A stretch of DNA of 64,000 nt from RUG343 sp964486215 (GCA_964486215.1 CAZALI010000002.1:1-64000), one strand, 5' to 3'. Numbered from the stretch's first letter, positions 1 to 8,488 are shown. A program made the numbers and translations. Notes: generated by a model not told the origin, from the sequence alone.

Positions 1-2
1 CT

Positions 3-3000
3 TTCGGATATGCTTCAAGTGATGGTGGGACTCCATCTAACTGGACAACAGCATCTACATCCAACACATTATCAATAAGTGCAACTGAGTATGGAGAAGT
101 AGGATCAAGATGGTATTCATGTAAAGTATATGCCTCAGATGGAACACTTACATCTTCTACTTCTACAAGTGCGACAACAGCAGATACACAAATGACATTA
201 AAAAATGCAACAATTACATTTAACGCAAATGGTGGAACGCTAAGTGGTACAAGTCCTCTTTATACAAGGACTGGAGCTAGTCATTTAGTATTATATAACG
301 ATGATGCTCAAATTAGTGAGAACTGGGAAGATGCACCTACGGCATCTAAGACAGGAGCAACATTTATAGGTTGGTATACAGCATCTTCTAGTGGTTCTAA
401 AGTACTTAATGCTGATGGAAGCTTTTCAGGTACGGCAGTAAGTGGTTATGTTAGTGCTAGTTCTTGGACAACAACAGCTGACAGAACACTTTATGCTCAA
501 TATGATACTGGCTCATACACACTTACACTTAATCCTAATGGTGGAACGTATAATTCTACGACAAATAATAGTACTAAGACAGTTACATTCGGTTCATCTG
601 CTAATAATAGCGTTGGTGCTGCTACTAGAAGTGGCTATACTTTTAAAGGTTGGTATGATGCTACTTCTGGTGGTGAACAAGTATTTGATTCAAATGGCGA
701 TGCAGTATCTGGTACTTATTGGGGTGGTGCTGGTGTAGCTCCATCTACTAGTACAAGTTTATTACCATATACTAGTACTGAATCTGGTGCTTGGGATGTT
801 TATACCCAGTATTATGGATTAGGATATACTAATAATAAATATTATTATGCTGATCAGGTAATGCATTCTTATAGTGGACACAATGATACTATTGAGGATT
901 ATAGCGAATATAGATTATATGAATGGAGTGGTTCTGCCTGGGTACAAGTTTACCAAAGTGGTGGTAATAGTACTTCTGGTGGTACAGGAAGTATGCCAGC
1001 AAGTGGAACTACTTATTACACAGCTTGGAATACAGCTTGGGGTAATAGGACTGCTAGCGATCATGGAGCATCAACTTGGCCTTCATTTAGGGATCCAAGT
1101 ATTGATTCTGTTCCTTATGTAAACATTGATAGTGGTAACTGGACTATGCATACTACTAGTTATGGTGTTGGATACTACAATAGTAAGTATTATTATGCTG
1201 ATACAGTTGACAATGCATATTGGGGTGAGCTTGATATTAATGATTATACACAATATCGTTTATTTGAATGGAATGGTTCAAGTTGGGTAAATGTGTATAG
1301 TAGTGGATCTTCTAGTGGTAGTGGAAGCCCACCTGGTAGTGGTAATACATATTATGCGGCTTGGAATGATGCTTGGGGTCATAGAAATGCATCAGATCAT
1401 GGTAAATCTTATTGGCCAGCCCCATCAACTGTATGGAGACTAAACTCTGGTGCAACAGTATATGCTAGATGGGAAAAGGATGTTTCTGGTTCTGGAATTA
1501 CAGCTTCTATTTCACCAACTAGTTATATATATGATGGAAGTAGTCATTGCCCAACTCCAACAGTAAAAGATGGTTCCACAACACTTACAAATAATACTGA
1601 TTATACTTATGCATGTGGTAATAATACTAACGTTGGTACAGCTACAGCAAGTGTATCTGGTAAAAATGTTTATAATAGTACAACTAAATCTTTCTATACT
1701 GGTTCTAAATCATTTGACTTCTATATTAATAACGCTTTAGTTACATTTGATGCAGCAACTAATGGTGGAACTGGTGGTGGAGAAGTTTATACAAGAACTG
1801 GAGCAACTGGTGTATATACAGGAATAAGAAATAGTACAGCGGGAACAATACCTACTGCTACGGCGCCAACTGGTTATACTATGTCTGGTTGGTATACTGC
1901 AGCAACTGGTGGTTCCAAAGTACTTAATGCTAATGGAACTTTTACGGGAAGTGCTGTTGCCAATTACACGAGTGCTTCAGCTTGGGCTGTTACAACTAAT
2001 CAGACATTATATGCAAGATATACAATAAATACCCCAGGTACGACAACAATAAGTGGTGGAGCAACCAAAGTATATGGGGCAAGTTCAACTACTTTAACAT
2101 GTACAAATTCTACATCTTATGTAAGTGGTACAACTAAGTATTATCAATTTGGATATGCAAGTAGTGATGGCGGAACGCCAGGTAACTGGTCTACGGCTTC
2201 TACTTCTAATACTTTTTCTGTTGGAGCTGAAGCTTATGTAGGGCAAAGATGGTATTCTTGCCGAGTATATGCGTCTGATGGTACACAAACCTCTGACTAT
2301 TCAATTAGTGCGACTAATGCAGATACAGAAATGACAATTAATAATGCAACGCTTACTTTTAATGCTACAAGTAATGGTGGAACATTAAGTGGAACAAGTC
2401 CACAGTATGCTAAAAAAGGTGCAACTGGTGTATATACTGGAATAAGAAATACAACTGCAGGAACGATACCAACAGCTGCTAAGACAGCTTCTACATTTAC
2501 TGGCTGGTATACTGATGCTAGTGGTGGTACGAAGATAATTGATGCAAATGGTACAATAGTTGCAAGTGTAAGCAACTGGACAGATGCTAGTAAGAATTGG
2601 TTAATTACAGCTAATAAAACACTATATGCACAATTTTCTAGTACAAAACTTAGAATTACAGAGACAGTTAAAGGTAATGCAGCTGATGCCTCTAAAGAAT
2701 TTAGTTTTACTATAAATGTTAAAAACAATGGAACTAATATCTCAGGTACATATGCTTATACGGGATCTAAGTCTGGTAACTTAACATTTACTTCAGGTAA
2801 TGCCACATTTACTCTACATCATGGACAGTATATAGATATAACTTTCCCAACAGGATATACATACACTATTACGCAAACCACAGATGGCTATACTCTTGCT
2901 AAGACTAATGATTCTGGTACGTTTAGTGGTACTGATATAACAGCTACATTTACTGATACATTGACGGCTACTACTCCTACAGGATTATTGTTAGATATCA

Positions 3001-3071
3001 TACCTTATATATTGTTACTTACAATTGCTTCTGGATCTAGTGTGTTCTTATATAGACATTTAAAAATATAA
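3..3071 (+). CDS. Large repeat-rich cell-surface protein (5'-truncated by window edge)
   Basis: The frame of the ATG at 192 stays open back to base 3, and the extra upstream codons match a later internal repeat (FGYASSDGGTP...WYSCKVYASDG), so the true start lies outside the window; about 1022 residues are visible. It carries several Listeria-Bacteroides/InlB-type B-repeats (NGGT...GY/TF.GWY...TLYAQ/ARY), and a tandem pair of about 100 residues (YG.GY.N.KYYYAD...YRL.EW.GS.WV..Y) encoded near 805-1100 and 1150-1440. The last part (from LRITETVKG) looks like a Cna-B/FctA-type isopeptide domain. The C-terminus has a TPTG motif, a hydrophobic segment and a basic tail, as in noncanonical sortase sorting signals. 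Probable wall-anchored adhesin; ligand unknown. A terminator follows at once. Confidence 0.85.
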   Translation, partial: FGYASSDGGTPSNWTTASTSNTLSISATEYGEVGSRWYSCKVYASDGTLTSSTSTSATTADTQMTLKNATITFNANGGTLSGTSPLYTRTGASHLVLYNDDAQISENWEDAPTASKTGATFIGWYTASSSGSKVLNADGSFSGTAVSGYVSASSWTTTADRTLYAQYDTGSYTLTLNPNGGTYNSTTNNSTKTVTFGSSANNSVGAATRSGYTFKGWYDATSGGEQVFDSNGDAVSGTYWGGAGVAPSTSTSLLPYTSTESGAWDVYTQYYGLGYTNNKYYYADQVMHSYSGHNDTIEDYSEYRLYEWSGSAWVQVYQSGGNSTSGGTGSMPASGTTYYTAWNTAWGNRTASDHGASTWPSFRDPSIDSVPYVNIDSGNWTMHTTSYGVGYYNSKYYYADTVDNAYWGELDINDYTQYRLFEWNGSSWVNVYSSGSSSGSGSPPGSGNTYYAAWNDAWGHRNASDHGKSYWPAPSTVWRLNSGATVYARWEKDVSGSGITASISPTSYIYDGSSHCPTPTVKDGSTTLTNNTDYTYACGNNTNVGTATASVSGKNVYNSTTKSFYTGSKSFDFYINNALVTFDAATNGGTGGGEVYTRTGATGVYTGIRNSTAGTIPTATAPTGYTMSGWYTAATGGSKVLNANGTFTGSAVANYTSASAWAVTTNQTLYARYTINTPGTTTISGGATKVYGASSTTLTCTNSTSYVSGTTKYYQFGYASSDGGTPGNWSTASTSNTFSVGAEAYVGQRWYSCRVYASDGTQTSDYSISATNADTEMTINNATLTFNATSNGGTLSGTSPQYAKKGATGVYTGIRNTTAGTIPTAAKTASTFTGWYTDASGGTKIIDANGTIVASVSNWTDASKNWLITANKTLYAQFSSTKLRITETVKGNAADASKEFSFTINVKNNGTNISGTYAYTGSKSGNLTFTSGNATFTLHHGQYIDITFPTGYTYTITQTTDGYTLAKTNDSGTFSGTDITATFTDTLTATTPTGLLLDIIPYILLLTIASGSSVFLYRHLKI

Positions 3072-3095
3072 AAAGTGGTTTTACCACTTTTTTTG
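3071..3095 (+). terminator. Intrinsic terminator of the surface-protein gene
   Basis: AAAAGTGG / CCACTTTT stem followed by T7, directly after the stop codon. Confidence 0.8.
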
Positions 3096-3169
3096 TCAAT
3101 TAAAAGTAATTGATGTAAAGTTGTTTTAATAAAAAATATTTTATGTTATAGTTTTATTGGAGGTACAAG

Positions 3170-3649
3170 ATGGACGAAGACTTAATTTTATTGATTAAAA
3201 AATATGGTAAAGATATATTAAATTCAGATAAGATGTTACTAGAAAAGAGATTTACTCAACATGGTAATGTTAGTATATATGAACATTCTCTTAAGGTAGC
3301 ATATTTATCTTTAAAGATAGCTAAGAGATTTAATATTAATATAGATGAGAGATCTTTAGTACGTGGAGCTTTGCTTCATGATTATTTTTTATATGATTGG
3401 CATAAGAAAAGTTATTATCATAAGAAGCATGCCTGGCGTCATGCTGGTATAGCTTATAAAAATGCTTCTAGAGATTTCAAACTAAATAAGATAGAAAAGG
3501 ATATTATTTTAAAGCATATGTTTCCTGTTAATATTAAATTACCTAAGTATAAAGAGAGTTATATAGTATCTATAGCTGATAAGATTAGTGCTACTAAAGA
3601 GAGTTTTGTGTTAAGTACACATTTAATAGAAGAATTATGTGGAGAATAA
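3170..3649 (+). CDS. HD-domain protein (predicted metal-dependent phosphohydrolase)
   Basis: 159 residues preceded by GGAGG. HD-superfamily metal ligands are visible: H39 in the EHSLKVA helix, the H70-D71 pair in LLHDYFLYDWH, a later KHMFP histidine and the D of IADKISATKE. This is a single compact HD domain, so it is probably a nucleotide or phosphate-ester hydrolase; the substrate cannot be told. A -10 (TGTTATAG, about 3143-3150) precedes it, and its terminator overlaps the end of the gene. Confidence 0.75.
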   Translation: MDEDLILLIKKYGKDILNSDKMLLEKRFTQHGNVSIYEHSLKVAYLSLKIAKRFNINIDERSLVRGALLHDYFLYDWHKKSYYHKKHAWRHAGIAYKNASRDFKLNKIEKDIILKHMFPVNIKLPKYKESYIVSIADKISATKESFVLSTHLIEELCGE

Positions 3650-3668
3650 TTCTTTTTTTTGATATAAT
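3631..3668 (+). terminator. Terminator fused to extended -10 promoter
   Basis: Stem AGAATTAT (3631-3638) / ATAATTCT (3646-3653) overlaps the 3' end of the HD gene, then T8 runs straight into TGATATAAT (3660-3668), the extended -10 of the MgtC-like gene. Confidence 0.65.
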
Positions 3669-3690
3669 ATATTTATACTAGGAGGGGTTT

Positions 3691-4401
3691 ATGGAAAGTT
3701 TCTTAATACGTATAGCTCTTTGTTATATTTTAAGTATTTCAATTGGCTTTGAGAGACAACTTCATAATAAAGTTACTGGTCTAAGAACTAATGTTTTAGT
3801 TGCACTTGGAGCATTTTTATTTGTGTATTATTCTTTTGGTCCATATATTGAAGGAGATCAAATGAGAATAGCTGCCTCTGTTGTATCTGGTATAGGTTTC
3901 TTAGGAGCAGGTGTTATTCTTAGAAATGGTAATAGAATAACAGGACTTAATACAGCTGCTACTTTATGGTGTTCTGCTGCTATAGGTGTTCTTACTGCTC
4001 GTGGTATGTTATTAGAAGCTATTATTGGTTCTATATTAATACTTTTATCTAATATAATACTTAGAGTAGTATCACTTACTTTAGTTAATAAATTTAGAAA
4101 TGATGAAATGGAAAAGTGTAGTATTAATCTTATTTGTGATGAAGCTCTTGATATAGTTATTAGAACAAAGATAGCTGATATAGTAGAGAAGAATAGATTT
4201 AAATTAATATTATTAGATAAATCATATATAGATAAAGATAATATAAAATTAAAATTCAGTATCTTAGCAAATGATATGGATGTCATAGAAAGATTTATAA
4301 AAGAGTTAAGTGGAGAAGCGGGGGTTAGTAGATTCGCTTGGAGCCATAAGAAAGCTCTTACTAATGGTGATGATGAAATCTACGGAGAAGATGAAGGTTA
4401 A
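3691..4401 (+). CDS. MgtC/SapB family membrane protein
   Basis: 236 residues. The N-terminal part has the MgtC core: a short first helix with GFERQLHNK.TGLRT, then VVSGIGFLGAGVIL and the TGLNTAATLW segment, with about four membrane helices in residues 1-130. A soluble ACT-like C-terminal domain follows (residues about 140-225). Family members are linked to Mg2+ limitation and membrane energy homeostasis. RBS GGAGGGG sits 6 nt before ATG 3691. The same window carries an OLE/OapA-like locus, also tied to Mg2+ in other bacteria, but no direct link is visible. Confidence 0.85.
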   Translation: MESFLIRIALCYILSISIGFERQLHNKVTGLRTNVLVALGAFLFVYYSFGPYIEGDQMRIAASVVSGIGFLGAGVILRNGNRITGLNTAATLWCSAAIGVLTARGMLLEAIIGSILILLSNIILRVVSLTLVNKFRNDEMEKCSINLICDEALDIVIRTKIADIVEKNRFKLILLDKSYIDKDNIKLKFSILANDMDVIERFIKELSGEAGVSRFAWSHKKALTNGDDEIYGEDEG

Positions 4402-4448
4402 TTTGCTTTCTCTTTTTCTTTATAATATAATCAGTTAAGTGGTGACGT

Positions 4449-5462
4449 ATGGACAAATTAAAGAAGAATAGTATATTTATATTACTATTAACAGTAGTAG
4501 TATTAATATTTATTTTAAAAGATAATTTTTTAGAGATAATGTCTTTATTATTGGGATGTAATATATGGTGGTTATTAGTAGCAATCATTATGTATATAAT
4601 TTATTTTATATTTGATCAGTTATCTCTATGGAATATTATTTTACAGTTTAGGAAAGATATTAAATTTAGGTTTGTTATATATCTAGGTATTATTAATAAA
4701 TTCTTTTCAGGAATAACTCCATTATCTACTGGAGGACAACCTGCTCAAATATATGCACTACATAAGAAAGGTGTATCTATTTCTGATGGAACTAATATGG
4801 AAATACAAGCTTTTATGGTATTTCAGATAGCAGTTATGTTATTTGGATTTATATCTATAACTATTAATCATATTTTTGGTTTATTTGAAAAAGTTCCTTT
4901 ACTTAGAGAAATGACTATTATTGGATTTACTATTAATTTTATTTTATTAGTATTAGTATTTTTAGTTAGTTTTTCTGAGAATTTTAATAGAATTATTATT
5001 AATTTTATTATTAATATTTTACATAAGATACATATAGTTAAACATATTAATAAACAGAAAAATAAATGGAATAAGATATGTGATGAATATTATATAAATG
5101 CTAAAGAATTATTACATAATAAAAGTACTTTCTTTAGATGTGTTCTTTTTCAATTAATATCTTTATCTCTTTATTATGTATTACCATTCTTTTTAGCTAA
5201 ATCATTAGGATGTGCAGATAACTTAACTATTTATTCTTCTATAGCAGCTAGTTCTTATGTGTTTATAGCTTTTTGTTTAGTACCTATGCCTGGAGCTACA
5301 GGTGGTATGGAATATGGATTTATGGGATTCTTTGGTAACTTTATAGCTGGATATCATTTGAATGCTTTATTACTTAGCTGGAGATTTTTAACTTTTTATG
5401 TTCCAACTATTATAGGAGCAATTGTATTTAATTTGAAATCTAATAAATTGTTTAAGTTTTGA
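4449..5462 (+). CDS. Lysylphosphatidylglycerol-synthase-TM / UPF0104 flippase-like membrane protein
   Basis: 337 residues with about eight hydrophobic helices and the family signature FSGITPLSTGGQPAQIYALHKKG, plus the late PMPGATGGMEYGF loop. This matches the integral membrane domain shared by MprF flippases and UPF0104 proteins; no aminoacyl-transferase domain is present. Likely moves or handles a lipid; substrate unknown. Start ATG 4449 follows GTGGTGA and a TATAAT-type -10 at about 4424-4433. Confidence 0.75.
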   Translation: MDKLKKNSIFILLLTVVVLIFILKDNFLEIMSLLLGCNIWWLLVAIIMYIIYFIFDQLSLWNIILQFRKDIKFRFVIYLGIINKFFSGITPLSTGGQPAQIYALHKKGVSISDGTNMEIQAFMVFQIAVMLFGFISITINHIFGLFEKVPLLREMTIIGFTINFILLVLVFLVSFSENFNRIIINFIINILHKIHIVKHINKQKNKWNKICDEYYINAKELLHNKSTFFRCVLFQLISLSLYYVLPFFLAKSLGCADNLTIYSSIAASSYVFIAFCLVPMPGATGGMEYGFMGFFGNFIAGYHLNALLLSWRFLTFYVPTIIGAIVFNLKSNKLFKF

Positions 5463-5515
5463 TTGTTTTATTGGTTAATTTATAATAAAATTATATTAGA
5501 ATATAGAGGTGTGTT

Positions 5516-6652
5516 ATGGATAATAAAGATAGTAATGATTTATTTGATATGTATGGCAGTGGTGGTACTAGAAAAGAAAATAGTGAAGTGGAGGCTACTA
5601 GTACTGATTTACCAGTACAAGAACCTTTAATTAATACTGATAATGATGAATCTGAAGAGGCAAGTATAAGTGAATCTGAAACACAAGAAATGCCATTACC
5701 AGTAGAAGAACCAGTTGTTGACAGTAAGGCTATACCTGATTCTGTTATTAAAGATGCTGATAGTGATAATGAAAAATTAAGTGAAGAAGATTTATTAAAA
5801 ATATATGTTGGAAATAACTATGAAGCTATAGCTAAAGGTGGATTATCATTCTTATCATTCTTCTTAGGAGCTTGGTATTTATTTTATAGAAAACAATATA
5901 AATATGCTTTACCTTGGTTAGGATTAGTATGTATAGGTACTATTTTTAATAGTATAGTTCCAGCTATTTATTATATTTTTTTACTTATTAGTTTTGGTAT
6001 AGGTATATATTTTACTATTACTTTTAAAAAGAATTATATGGATTTAGCTAAGAAAAAAACTAACGAAATATTTAATATGGATATATCTAATTCTGATAAG
6101 AAAAAGATGGCTAGAGAATTAGGTGGAGTAAATAGTAAAACAATTTTTGTTTTCTTAATTTATTTAGTATTAGTTTCTACTATTATGGCTCCATTAATTA
6201 AGAATAGAGGTGATAAGTTAGTAGTTGAAGATGATGTTGAATTCAAAATACCAAGTTGGGCAGAAGATAATATTAAGGATGAACCTACTTCTACTACTAA
6301 TAGAGATGAATATCAATATTCAGATAAATTATATACATACAAAGATAGTAAAAATGAATGTATTATTAGATTATCTAGTAATAATGAATATGTTACTGTA
6401 GATGGTAATGTAAAAGCTAGAAATTATATGGAAGAAGTATTAAATAAAGAATTTGCTTTTACTGATAAAGTATATAATAAAGTTCCATTATTATACTATT
6501 ATGATAATGAGAGAGATAATTATTATTATATTTATGCATCTAAGAATGTAATGCAATTACTAAAAGTAACTATTAAAAAAGATGATACTTTGAAATGTAC
6601 CAAATTAATGAATGATATGGTTGAAAGCGTTAAATATTTAAAGAAAAACTAG
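5516..6652 (+). CDS. DUF2628-type membrane protein with acidic N-terminal region
   Basis: 378 residues. Residues 1-105 are acidic and low complexity. Residues about 115-175 (FLSFFLGAWYLFYRK.YK.AL...) resemble DUF2628, with two to three membrane helices. Another TM (TIFVFLIYLVLVSTIMAP, about 205-225) leads to an extracytoplasmic domain of about 150 residues with no recognised family. Own promoter region (TATAATA at about 5483) and own terminator. Function unknown. Confidence 0.7.
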   Translation: MDNKDSNDLFDMYGSGGTRKENSEVEATSTDLPVQEPLINTDNDESEEASISESETQEMPLPVEEPVVDSKAIPDSVIKDADSDNEKLSEEDLLKIYVGNNYEAIAKGGLSFLSFFLGAWYLFYRKQYKYALPWLGLVCIGTIFNSIVPAIYYIFLLISFGIGIYFTITFKKNYMDLAKKKTNEIFNMDISNSDKKKMARELGGVNSKTIFVFLIYLVLVSTIMAPLIKNRGDKLVVEDDVEFKIPSWAEDNIKDEPTSTTNRDEYQYSDKLYTYKDSKNECIIRLSSNNEYVTVDGNVKARNYMEEVLNKEFAFTDKVYNKVPLLYYYDNERDNYYYIYASKNVMQLLKVTIKKDDTLKCTKLMNDMVESVKYLKKN

Positions 6653-6667
6653 ATATCTAGTTTTTTT
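6645..6667 (+). terminator. Intrinsic terminator after DUF2628 protein
   Basis: AAAACTAGATATCTAGTTTTTTT, a palindrome with T-run that includes the stop codon. Confidence 0.8.
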
Positions 6668-6701
6668 AATTACTAATAATATAATTCTTTGATTTCTCTT
6701 T

Positions 6702-6730
6702 AATTGACTAAATGCTTATTTTGTGGTATA
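6702..6730 (+). promoter_or_regulatory. SigA promoter of the phosphoesterase gene
   Basis: TTGACT, 17-bp spacer and TATAAT preceded by TG (TGGTATAAT), followed 16 nt later by the GGGAGG Shine-Dalgarno. One of the best consensus promoters in the window. Confidence 0.75.
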
Positions 6731-6757
6731 ATCTAGTGCAATTTGGGAGGATTGGCA

Positions 6758-6949
6758 ATGAGTAAAAAATTAAGTACAATTTACGAATTACTTAGTGATT
6801 ATTCAGAAGAAGAAATTAATGAAATGATTTCTAATTTAAGTGATGAAGAAAAAAATTATTTACGGAAAGATATGGTAATGATTTATATAATCCTGTCTCT
6901 TCTAGTGACTGGGATGCTAAAAAAAGAACTAAGTTTTATTCTGTTTTAG
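6758..6949 (+). pseudogene. N-terminal fragment of frameshifted calcineurin-like phosphoesterase
   Basis: Starts at ATG 6758, 7 nt after GGGAGG. The frame encodes about 40 residues ending ...NLSDEEKNYLRKD that look native, then goes out of phase. In the -1 frame from about 6866 the continuation RYGNDLYNPVSSSDWDAKKR runs without stop into the phosphoesterase ORF. One extra A in the AAA at about 6864-6866 (or a -1 ribosomal slip there) would join the two. Fragment and downstream ORF are therefore one gene. Confidence 0.7.
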
Positions 6950-6957
6950 TTCCTAAG

Positions 6958-8037
6958 ATGAAGGAAATGTTAGCTAGTAAAAGAAATGAAGCAGAAGTTA
7001 TTGAAAATAATAAAGGTACTTTAGTAGACAGACTTATTAATTTAATTGATGAAAGAAAAAGTAATCAAGAAATATGTGAAGAACTTGATATTGAGTCTCA
7101 AGAGTTATATAAAATGTTGGTTGATTTGAAAGAAAATGGTAGAGAAATTGTTAAAAAGTATTATTCAGATGGTTCTATACATTATGGGTTAGTACATTCT
7201 CTTGATTTTATGGATACTTTAAAGTCTCTTGGTTCTTATCAAACTATCTTCTCTGATTCTAGAGAAAAGAATATGAAATTTTTATTAATTTCAGATTTAC
7301 ATTTTGGTAATAAATTAGATAGAGTAGATCTAGTTAATCGTGCCTTTGACTATTGCATAAAAAATGATATTAATGTAATTATCTGTGGGGGAGATTTAAT
7401 AGATGGTTCCTTTACAAAGGGCGACCAAAGAATAAGTGATATTGAGGAACAATTACAATTCTTTTTAGAAAATTATCCACATGATGATAATATCTTAACA
7501 TTTAGTGTTGCGGGTGATCATGACGCTAGTGCAATTAAGGAAGCGGGTATTAACATTTCTAGATTATGTAATACTTATAGACCAGATGTTGTTGTGGGTG
7601 GATTCGCTAATATGGGTATTAATATTAAGAATGATTTAATTATGGTACATCATAGTATTAGTGATGGAGATTTTCCTTCAACTCGTGCACCAATTATATT
7701 ACATGGTCATTCCCATGCTTATAAACTTGATGACACTAGAGATAAATTGGATATTTGCCTTCCTTCATTATCTGATATACAAACAAATATTCCTTCTGCT
7801 TTGGAATTGGAAGTTGAATTTAAAAACAAATATTTTTCTACTACATCAGTAAAACAAATTTATTTTGGAGAGAAAGATATTATTTTGGGAGAAGCTATAT
7901 TTGATTTATACTCTGATAAGCGTGTAATAGATAAAACTATAAACAATGAAGAATATTATAAAAAAGAACATATAAAGGCTTTACAGCCAATGTCTCAAAT
8001 AGATAAATTTAATAATAGATGGAATAGAAATAAGTAA
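6958..8037 (+). CDS. Calcineurin-like metallophosphoesterase with N-terminal HTH region (downstream part of frameshifted gene)
   Basis: 359 residues from the first in-frame ATG; the same frame is open back to about 6847 and continues the fragment at 6758-6949. An N-terminal helical segment (SNQEICEELDIESQELYKMLVDL) resembles a winged-helix or sigma-region-4-like motif. The phosphoesterase domain has all five metal motifs: DLHFG, GGDLIDG, GDHD (in place of GNHD), VHH and GHSH. Such enzymes hydrolyse phosphomono- or diesters with two metal ions; substrate unknown. A terminator follows at 8028-8059. Confidence 0.8.
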   Translation: MKEMLASKRNEAEVIENNKGTLVDRLINLIDERKSNQEICEELDIESQELYKMLVDLKENGREIVKKYYSDGSIHYGLVHSLDFMDTLKSLGSYQTIFSDSREKNMKFLLISDLHFGNKLDRVDLVNRAFDYCIKNDINVIICGGDLIDGSFTKGDQRISDIEEQLQFFLENYPHDDNILTFSVAGDHDASAIKEAGINISRLCNTYRPDVVVGGFANMGINIKNDLIMVHHSISDGDFPSTRAPIILHGHSHAYKLDDTRDKLDICLPSLSDIQTNIPSALELEVEFKNKYFSTTSVKQIYFGEKDIILGEAIFDLYSDKRVIDKTINNEEYYKKEHIKALQPMSQIDKFNNRWNRNK

Positions 8038-8059
8038 GAGTAATCTTATTTATTTTTTT
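8028..8059 (+). terminator. Terminator of the phosphoesterase gene
   Basis: AAATAAG (8028-8034) pairs with CTTATTT (8045-8051), followed by a T-rich tract. Confidence 0.6.
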
Positions 8060-8090
8060 ATAAAAATATGATAAAGGCGTGTTTGTTCGA

Positions 8091-8119
8091 TTGATTTTTA
8101 ATGGAGATAATGCTATAGT
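8091..8119 (+). promoter_or_regulatory. Promoter of small hydrophobic peptide (candidate toxin mRNA)
   Basis: TTGATT (8091-8096), 17-bp spacer, TATAGT (8114-8119) with an upstream TG (extended -10). Confidence 0.55.
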
Positions 8120-8124
8120 GTCTA

Positions 8125-8150
8125 CCTCTTTACTTATTAGGATAAAGGGG
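8125..8150 (+). promoter_or_regulatory. 5' UTR hairpin occluding the Shine-Dalgarno of the small peptide
   Basis: CCTCTTTA (8125-8132) pairs with TAAAGGGG (8143-8150), burying the AAAGGGGG ribosome-binding site. SD occlusion by a 5' hairpin is typical of type I toxin mRNAs such as Fst. Confidence 0.5.
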
Positions 8151-8179
8151 GCTTGATAAGATGAAAAAAAAGAACTTTT

Positions 8180-8254
8180 ATGGTAAAAGACCTTAATTCC
8201 ATTACTATCATTTTGTTCCTTTTAATTATTTTGATTATAGTAATAAAAAAATGA
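8180..8254 (+). CDS. Candidate type I toxin-like small hydrophobic peptide (24 aa)
   Basis: ATG 8180 to TGA 8252-8254 encodes MVKDLNSITIILFLLIIL followed by IIVIKK: a short polar start, one membrane-spanning stretch and a basic end, like Fst/holin-like type I toxins. A strong SD at 8145-8151 is instead placed for ATG 8161, which opens an 11-codon frame (MKKKNFYGKRP) overlapping the toxin start. Loss of one A from the A8 run at 8164-8171 would fuse both into a 30-residue peptide with ideal SD spacing. The gene has its own promoter, a 5' SD-occluding hairpin and two 3' hairpins. The toxin role is inference; it could also be a chance ORF. Confidence 0.45.
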   Translation: MVKDLNSITIILFLLIILIIVIKK

Positions 8255-8280
8255 CACTCATTCGCATTAGAATAGTGTCA
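8252..8280. terminator. Hairpin overlapping the toxin-candidate stop codon
   Basis: TGACACT...ATTC / GAAT.AGTGTCA stem. The A7 run at 8244-8250 gives a T-run on the minus strand, so it would terminate a convergent antisense RNA. Confidence 0.45.
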
Positions 8281-8300
8281 AACTCATAATAATTGGGTAG

Positions 8301-8340
8301 ACATTCAACAGTGTCAAACTGAATGTTCCCATTTTTATTT
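8301..8340 (+). terminator. Terminator of the small-peptide transcript
   Basis: ACATTCA (8301-8307) pairs with TGAATGT (8320-8326), then a T-rich tract. The loop repeats the AGTGTCAAACT found at 8274. Confidence 0.5.
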
Positions 8341-8374
8341 TATGCAAGATTTCTTGCTACATACGTAATAACAC

Positions 8375-8402
8375 AAAAAGGACTTTTTTACAAGCCCTTT
8401 TA
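8375..8402 (-). terminator. Terminator of tRNA-His
   Basis: On the minus strand AAAAGGGCTT / AAGTCCTTTT (one mismatch) ends in T5, about 10 nt beyond the tRNA. Confidence 0.55.
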
Positions 8403-8411
8403 CTTTTAAAC

Positions 8412-8488
8412 TGGGGCGGCGTAAGAGGATCGAACTCTTGCGTACTGGTGCCACAAACCAGCGTGTTAACCACTTCACCAACGCCGCC
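8412..8488 (-). tRNA. tRNA-His (GTG)
   Basis: Full cloverleaf on the minus strand with anticodon loop TTGTGGC. The extra G at position -1 (8488) pairs with discriminator C73, the hallmark of tRNA-His. The CCA end is encoded (TGG at 8412-8414). Promoter TTGCAA-17 bp-TAAAAT lies upstream on the minus strand. Confidence 0.95.

Noticed and set aside
2094..2728. Minus-strand ORFs inside the surface-protein gene
   Set aside because: Shadows of a repetitive gene, no start signals, no recognisable protein.
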